Assembly (NCBI GenBank): GCA_013813955.1
Contig: JACCQW010000188.1
Span: 1-8,229 of the forward strand
DNA from: Solirubrobacterales bacterium
GTDB taxonomy: Bacteria; Actinomycetota; Thermoleophilia; Solirubrobacterales; Solirubrobacteraceae
Length of the DNA: 8,229 bases
Direction of reading: 5' to 3'
Both the position numbers and the translations under genes were made by a program. Of this stretch, positions 4,843 to 8,229 are shown in pieces. Numbering within the stretch: position 1 is the first letter of the stretch; each line of letters begins with the position of its first letter. A model generated the notes under the pieces. The model was not told the DNA's origin, made no database searches, and was given only the letters and a program-made list of their open reading frames with translations.

Positions 4843-6084
4843 CTAGGGCCGTGGAACGCGGCCGGCGCCGGTGCCGGGCTCGGTGGCCGGCCCGGCGGGT
4901 GCGGCCACGCCGAGCACGCGCATCGCCTTGAGCCCGAGCGAGAGCTTCTCGCGCCCGTCGGTCGAGCCCACGTCCAGGCCCGAGAGCTCGCGGACGCGCT
5001 CCAGGCGATATCGGATCGTGTGGCGGTGGGTGAAGAGCTTCTGCGCGGTCCCCGCGACGTTGCCGTCGTTGTCGAGGAACGCCTCGACCGTGCGCATGAG
5101 GTCGGTCTCGTACTGCTCGTCATAGGCCACGAGCGGCTCGACGGTCTCGGCGTAGAAGCGCTGTAGCTCGCCCGGGTCCTCGCTCATCGCCGACAGCAGC
5201 AGCCGGTAGGCCCCGGTCTGCTCGAAGGCCAGCAGCGGGCGCTCGGGATCGCCCTCGGCGACGTTGGCGGCCAGCAGTGCCTCGCTGCCCGCCCGGTGCA
5301 GGTCAAGCGGATCGGCCGCCACACGGCTGCGGCCCAGTGCGAACGAGTGGCCCGGCAGGCCGGACTGCAGCTCGCGCAGCACCGCGTCGGCGGCGCGGCT
5401 GGCCAGGTCCTCGTCGCCGCCGGGCACGAGCACGACGACCTCCGCGGCGGAGCTCTCGTGCGCCGGACTCGCGGCGATGGCCGAGCCCGTGACGGCACGC
5501 GCGCCGCGCTCGGCGGCGGCCAGCACGCGGTTGCGCCAGCCGTCCTCGGTGGGGACGTGAGCGTGGGCGCGGGCCACGACCACGCTGCCACCCCCCTCGA
5601 TGTCGACCCCGAGCTCGGCCGCGCGGGCGACGAGCTCGTCACGATCGGCGGGCGCGCCGGCGAGCATGGCGTGCAGGAAGGCGGTGCTCGCCTCCTGCGA
5701 CGCGCGGGCCGGGGCGCGCACCCGCTCCGCCTCGGAGGCCACGAGGGTCGTGACCAGGCGCACGAGCGCGGGGGTGGGCGGCGACGGGATCGACCGCCCG
5801 CGCATGCGCAGCTGCCCCACGAGTGCATCGGCGACGCGCAGCTCGAGCATCTCCACGCCGGCGGCGCCGTCGAGCAGCGAGCGCTCGTCGGCGGGCGAGC
5901 GGGCCGCAACGGCGAGCACCGAGCCCGAGCGGTCCAGCAGCACGAGGCTCGCGTCCAGCGCACGGGCCGCGGCGCGGACGACCTCGGGCAGTCCGGCGCC
6001 CGACGCGACCGCCTCGGTGATCGCGTCCAGCGCGCTGAGATCGAGCCCGGCCGTCGTCCTGTCCGCAGGGCTGGTCACGCCCAC
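4843..6084 (-). CDS. PucR/CdaR-family helix-turn-helix transcriptional regulator
   Basis: This is a 413-residue cytosolic regulator. The N-terminal third (about 15-120) looks like a degenerate GAF/sensor domain with ALDASLVLLDRSGSVLAVAA (42-61). The middle (about 165-290) has the strand-helix pattern of the CdaR GGDEF-like domain (VVVARAHAHVP, 168-178; VVVLVPGGDED, 216-226). The C terminus is the PucR-type HTH_30 domain: TVEAFLDNDGNVAGTAQKLF (332-351), HRHTIRYRLERVRELSGLDV (353-372), which binds DNA. A Pro/Ala/Gly-rich tail (about 394-413) ends the protein. The GTG at 6084 is 2 nt after the stop of the small membrane protein gene, suggesting coupling; the GTG at 6078 is an equal alternative, and longer open-frame starts run over upstream genes. 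Family members govern purine, sugar-acid or proline catabolism; the phosphorylase gene next door makes purine control plausible, but this is inference. Confidence 0.9.
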   Translation of the reverse strand: MGVTSPADRTTAGLDLSALDAITEAVASGAGLPEVVRAAARALDASLVLLDRSGSVLAVAARSPADERSLLDGAAGVEMLELRVADALVGQLRMRGRSIPSPPTPALVRLVTTLVASEAERVRAPARASQEASTAFLHAMLAGAPADRDELVARAAELGVDIEGGGSVVVARAHAHVPTEDGWRNRVLAAAERGARAVTGSAIAASPAHESSAAEVVVLVPGGDEDLASRAADAVLRELQSGLPGHSFALGRSRVAADPLDLHRAGSEALLAANVAEGDPERPLLAFEQTGAYRLLLSAMSEDPGELQRFYAETVEPLVAYDEQYETDLMRTVEAFLDNDGNVAGTAQKLFTHRHTIRYRLERVRELSGLDVGSTDGREKLSLGLKAMRVLGVAAPAGPATEPGTGAGRVPRP

Positions 6085-6086
6085 CG

Positions 6087-6311
6087 CTACGCCGCGATGC
6101 GGTCCCAGTAGTAGGCGATCGCCGCGCCCGCGGCGGTGCCGGCGAGCAGCAGTGCCGCCAGCACGTAGAGCGTCAAGAACGTCGCGGCGAGGCGCTCCCA
6201 CACCTTGCTGTACGACGTCCAGGCCGGGACGACGATGAAGGCGATGAACGCCGCGAGTGCAAAGACGCCGCAGCACGCGCCGACGAGGTAGGTGACCGCC
6301 TCGTTGGTCAT
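6087..6311 (-). CDS. Small two-helix membrane protein, function unknown
   Basis: This is a 74-residue protein with two predicted membrane helices, about 8-30 (VGACCGVFALAAFIAFIVV) and 44-66 (TFLTLYVLAALLLAGTA), joined by a polar WTSYSKVWER loop and ending in AYYWDRIAA. Both ends would lie on the same side of the membrane. Its ATG at 6311 overlaps the DedA-PAP2 stop codon by 4 nt (ATGA), and the regulator gene begins 2 nt after its own stop, so it is clearly part of the operon. Codon use matches its neighbours, which supports a real gene despite its size. I do not recognise a family. A role as an accessory subunit of the preceding membrane protein is possible only by position. Confidence 0.8.
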   Translation of the reverse strand: MTNEAVTYLVGACCGVFALAAFIAFIVVPAWTSYSKVWERLAATFLTLYVLAALLLAGTAAGAAIAYYWDRIAA

Positions 6312-7870
6312 GACCGCGAAGTCTGACGCAGATGGGCGACGACCAGCCCCGCGATCGCACACAGCGCGAACACCGCGGCGGCCATCCCCCACCCCGCGAC
6401 TACGTCGGAGACGAAGTGCGCGCGCAGGTAGACACGCGTCGCCCCGATCGCCACGGCGACGAGCACGGCGCCGCCCACCACCGCGACACGGCCGGCCGCC
6501 GACGGCACCGCCCGAGCGAGCGCGATCGCGACCGCGACCCACGCGACGGCGTACGCCGCGTGGCCGGACGGAAAGCTCGACGACGACGTCTCCACGAGCG
6601 CCCCGGCCGGGCGCACGCGCTCCTCCGCGCCCTTGAGCACGTGCAGCACGATCGTCGTCGCCAGCAGGCCGGCGACGAGCACCGCTGCCTCGATCGCCCG
6701 GCCGCGCGCGGCGATCACGACGGCAGCGAGGCCGACGAGCACGTAGACAGCCGGCCCGCTGCCGAGCTGGGCGACCGCGCGCGCGACGTCGTCGAGCGGG
6801 CCCGATCGCACGTCGCCCGCCAGCTCGAGCGCGCGCAGGTCGCCGAGGGTGTACGGCGTCGCGGCGCCCAGCTCGAGCGCCAGCGCAACCGTGGCGAACG
6901 CCCCCACGGCGGCGATCGCCACGAGCGAGGTCAGCTCGAGCCCCAGCTCGCCTGGCGTGAAGCGCTCCGAGGTGAAGCGCAGCGGTCGCCGCGCGCGCTC
7001 CCAGGCGGGGATCGCGACGCTGAAGACCAGCGGCCGTAGGACCCGCGCGGCCGGGCGCAGGAGCGGGCGCTGCGCCTGGGTGTGCAGCCAAGCACGTGCC
7101 CGGGCGCGCCCCTGCTCGTGGCGCAGGCGGCGATAGCCGGCGACGGAGCCGGCCACCAGGAGGATGACGGTCCCCAGCGCGAACGCGCCCTTGCCCGCGT
7201 AGTCGGCCACCTGGTCGAAGCTCTGCCAGAACACGTACCCCAGCACGCAGAACGTCGTGCCCCAGAGCCCCGCCCCGAGGATGTCGTAGGGCGCGAAGCG
7301 CCGGTAGCGCATCTTCGAGGCGCCGGCGATGAACGGCGCCACCGCGCGGACGAGCCCGACGAAGCGCCCGATGAGGATCGTCTTTCCGCCGTGGTGCTCG
7401 AAGAAGCGCTCGACATGCTCCAAGCGCTCTCGCGTGATGCGGACACGGGGACCGTGCGCGAGCAGGAACTCGCGCCCCAGGCGCCGGCCGAGGAAGAACG
7501 ATGCGGTGTCCCCGGCCACCGCGCACGCCCAGACGATCGCGATCAGCCAGACGATGTCGATCTCGCCCTGGCCGGCGATCACCCCGCCGACGATCACGGT
7601 CGTCTCCCCGGGGGCGATCAGGCCGACGAACGCGCCGGTCTCCAGAAACGCGGCGACGCCCACGAACACGTATGTGTACGGGCCCAGCGTGGAGCCGATG
7701 CCGGCGATGAGGTCCTTGAGGTTGGGCGGCTGCACGACGCCGGTGCCGTAGAGCAGCAGGCCCGCGAGGATCACGGCGCCCGCGGCCAGCTTGGTCGGGG
7801 TCAGCCGCCGGCGGCGAACGACCGCGGCCACCAGGAGCGCGGCGGCGACCAGCAGCGGGACGAGCTTCAC
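6308..7870 (-). CDS. DedA-family / PAP2 phosphatase fusion membrane protein
   Basis: This 520-residue polytopic membrane protein joins two domains of lipid-carrier handling. The DedA/SNARE-associated part (about 55-245) shows FLETGAFVGLIAPGETT (75-91), AGDTASFFLGRRLGR (119-133) and GRFVGLVRAVAPFIAGASKM (168-187), with conserved Arg, Pro and Gly; DedA proteins flip undecaprenyl phosphate or related lipids. The PAP2 part (about 310-510) has all three phosphatase motifs: K413-x6-RP421, PSGH (434-437) and R479-x5-H485-x3-D489. It could therefore dephosphorylate a polyprenyl pyrophosphate or phosphatidate and return the carrier. A hydrophobic N-terminal helix (3-18) and a second (30-41) precede DedA. 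A basic cytosolic linker (about 247-305) separates the domains. Start choice: the GTG at 7870 overlaps the ispE stop by 4 nt (GTGA); longer starts would overlap ispE deeply. Such fusions are known in actinobacteria. The substrate is inferred. Confidence 0.92.
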   Translation of the reverse strand: MKLVPLLVAAALLVAAVVRRRRLTPTKLAAGAVILAGLLLYGTGVVQPPNLKDLIAGIGSTLGPYTYVFVGVAAFLETGAFVGLIAPGETTVIVGGVIAGQGEIDIVWLIAIVWACAVAGDTASFFLGRRLGREFLLAHGPRVRITRERLEHVERFFEHHGGKTILIGRFVGLVRAVAPFIAGASKMRYRRFAPYDILGAGLWGTTFCVLGYVFWQSFDQVADYAGKGAFALGTVILLVAGSVAGYRRLRHEQGRARARAWLHTQAQRPLLRPAARVLRPLVFSVAIPAWERARRPLRFTSERFTPGELGLELTSLVAIAAVGAFATVALALELGAATPYTLGDLRALELAGDVRSGPLDDVARAVAQLGSGPAVYVLVGLAAVVIAARGRAIEAAVLVAGLLATTIVLHVLKGAEERVRPAGALVETSSSSFPSGHAAYAVAWVAVAIALARAVPSAAGRVAVVGGAVLVAVAIGATRVYLRAHFVSDVVAGWGMAAAVFALCAIAGLVVAHLRQTSRS

Positions 7871-8229
7871 GGCGCCGGGCGCACCGCGCCGCTCCCGGCG
7901 GGCACGGTCGCAGTGAGGATGGGCGCCGGGCGGCGGGCGGCGAGCTGCCGCGCGGCGTCGCGGGCTTCCTCGAGGTCGCTGAAGAGGCCTACGCAGGTGG
8001 GGCCCGAGCCGGAGACGAGCGCGTGGCCGGCGCCCGTGGCGCGCAGGGCGTCCAGCGCGTCGTCGACGCCGGGGCACAGGGAGCGGGCGGCGTCCTGGAG
8101 GTCGTTGTGCACGAGGCCCGCGGTGAGGAGCTCCTCCTGCGAGGCGCCCGCCACGCGTGCGAGCGCGGCGGCGAGGGCGCCCGCGCCGCGGGTGAGGCCG
8201 AGGCGGTCGGCCTCCGCGTAGACCGCGCC
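7867..8229 (-). CDS. ispE: 4-(cytidine 5'-diphospho)-2-C-methyl-D-erythritol kinase, C-terminal part
   Basis: The last 120 residues of IspE are present; the N-terminal part, with the first two GHMP motifs, is beyond the right edge. IspE phosphorylates CDP-methylerythritol with ATP in the MEP pathway to IPP and DMAPP. The visible sequence starts GAVYAEADRLGLTRG, continues with a conserved NDLQDAA segment (residues 43-49 of the fragment), and contains the third GHMP-kinase motif, SGSGPTCVGLF, which forms the C-terminal glycine-rich loop. It ends in a Pro/Ala tail (PAGSGAVRPAP). The TGA at 7867 overlaps the GTG of the DedA-PAP2 gene, indicating coupled translation. Linkage of ispE to glmU and prs in this direction is typical of actinobacteria. 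Confidence 0.93.
   Translation of the reverse strand, partial: GAVYAEADRLGLTRGAGALAAALARVAGASQEELLTAGLVHNDLQDAARSLCPGVDDALDALRATGAGHALVSGSGPTCVGLFSDLEEARDAARQLAARRPAPILTATVPAGSGAVRPAP

Noticed and set aside
1..8229. CRISPR array, insertion sequence, rRNA or riboswitch
   Set aside because: No regular repeat-spacer pattern, no transposase frame, no terminal repeats and no recognisable conserved RNA core were seen on either strand.

Overview
The window is very GC-rich with strong G/C preference at third codon positions. It carries a ksgA/ispE-glmU-prs type housekeeping block and TANNNT promoter elements placed so close to start codons that several transcripts look leaderless. Together these point to a high-GC actinobacterium, perhaps a deep-branching one of the Thermoleophilia/Solirubrobacterales kind. 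The taxonomic call is inference from style and gene order, not from a marker search.

All protein genes lie on the minus strand, so transcription runs from right to left. At the right edge is the C-terminal part of ispE (MEP isoprenoid pathway). A fused DedA-PAP2 membrane protein overlaps it by 4 nt, and a 74-residue two-helix membrane protein overlaps that by 4 nt. A PucR/CdaR-type regulator starts 2 nt further on. This looks like one translationally coupled operon. After a 32-nt gap with its own -10 box comes a MTAP/PNP-family nucleoside phosphorylase. A plus-strand tRNA-Gln(TTG) gene follows, convergent to the phosphorylase and divergent from glmU. The glmU-prs pair (UDP-GlcNAc and PRPP synthesis) forms a tight unit with a 12-nt gap, and a stem-loop just after prs is its likely end.

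Left of prs (1-1453) the character changes to accessory DNA: lower GC, more relaxed codon use and longer non-coding stretches. It holds a hypothetical gene that reads only with a one-base frameshift (887-1391). It also holds an Imm1-type immunity protein gene with no recognisable toxin next to it (300-692), and the first 37 codons of another small gene (1-111). The immunity gene is flanked and penetrated by strong inverted repeats, including a perfect 11-bp hairpin inside its first 20 codons.

Functionally the housekeeping part is themed on envelope precursors: isoprenoid units (IspE), probable lipid-phosphate recycling (DedA-PAP2), UDP-GlcNAc (GlmU) and PRPP (Prs). Purine salvage (phosphorylase, PucR-like regulator) sits between. 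I see no convincing wholly new system. The points most worth checking are the orphan Imm1 locus with its hairpins, the C33 anticodon loop of the tRNA, the facing tRNA/glmU promoters, the shared leaderless promoter layout, and the altered base-recognition residues of the phosphorylase.
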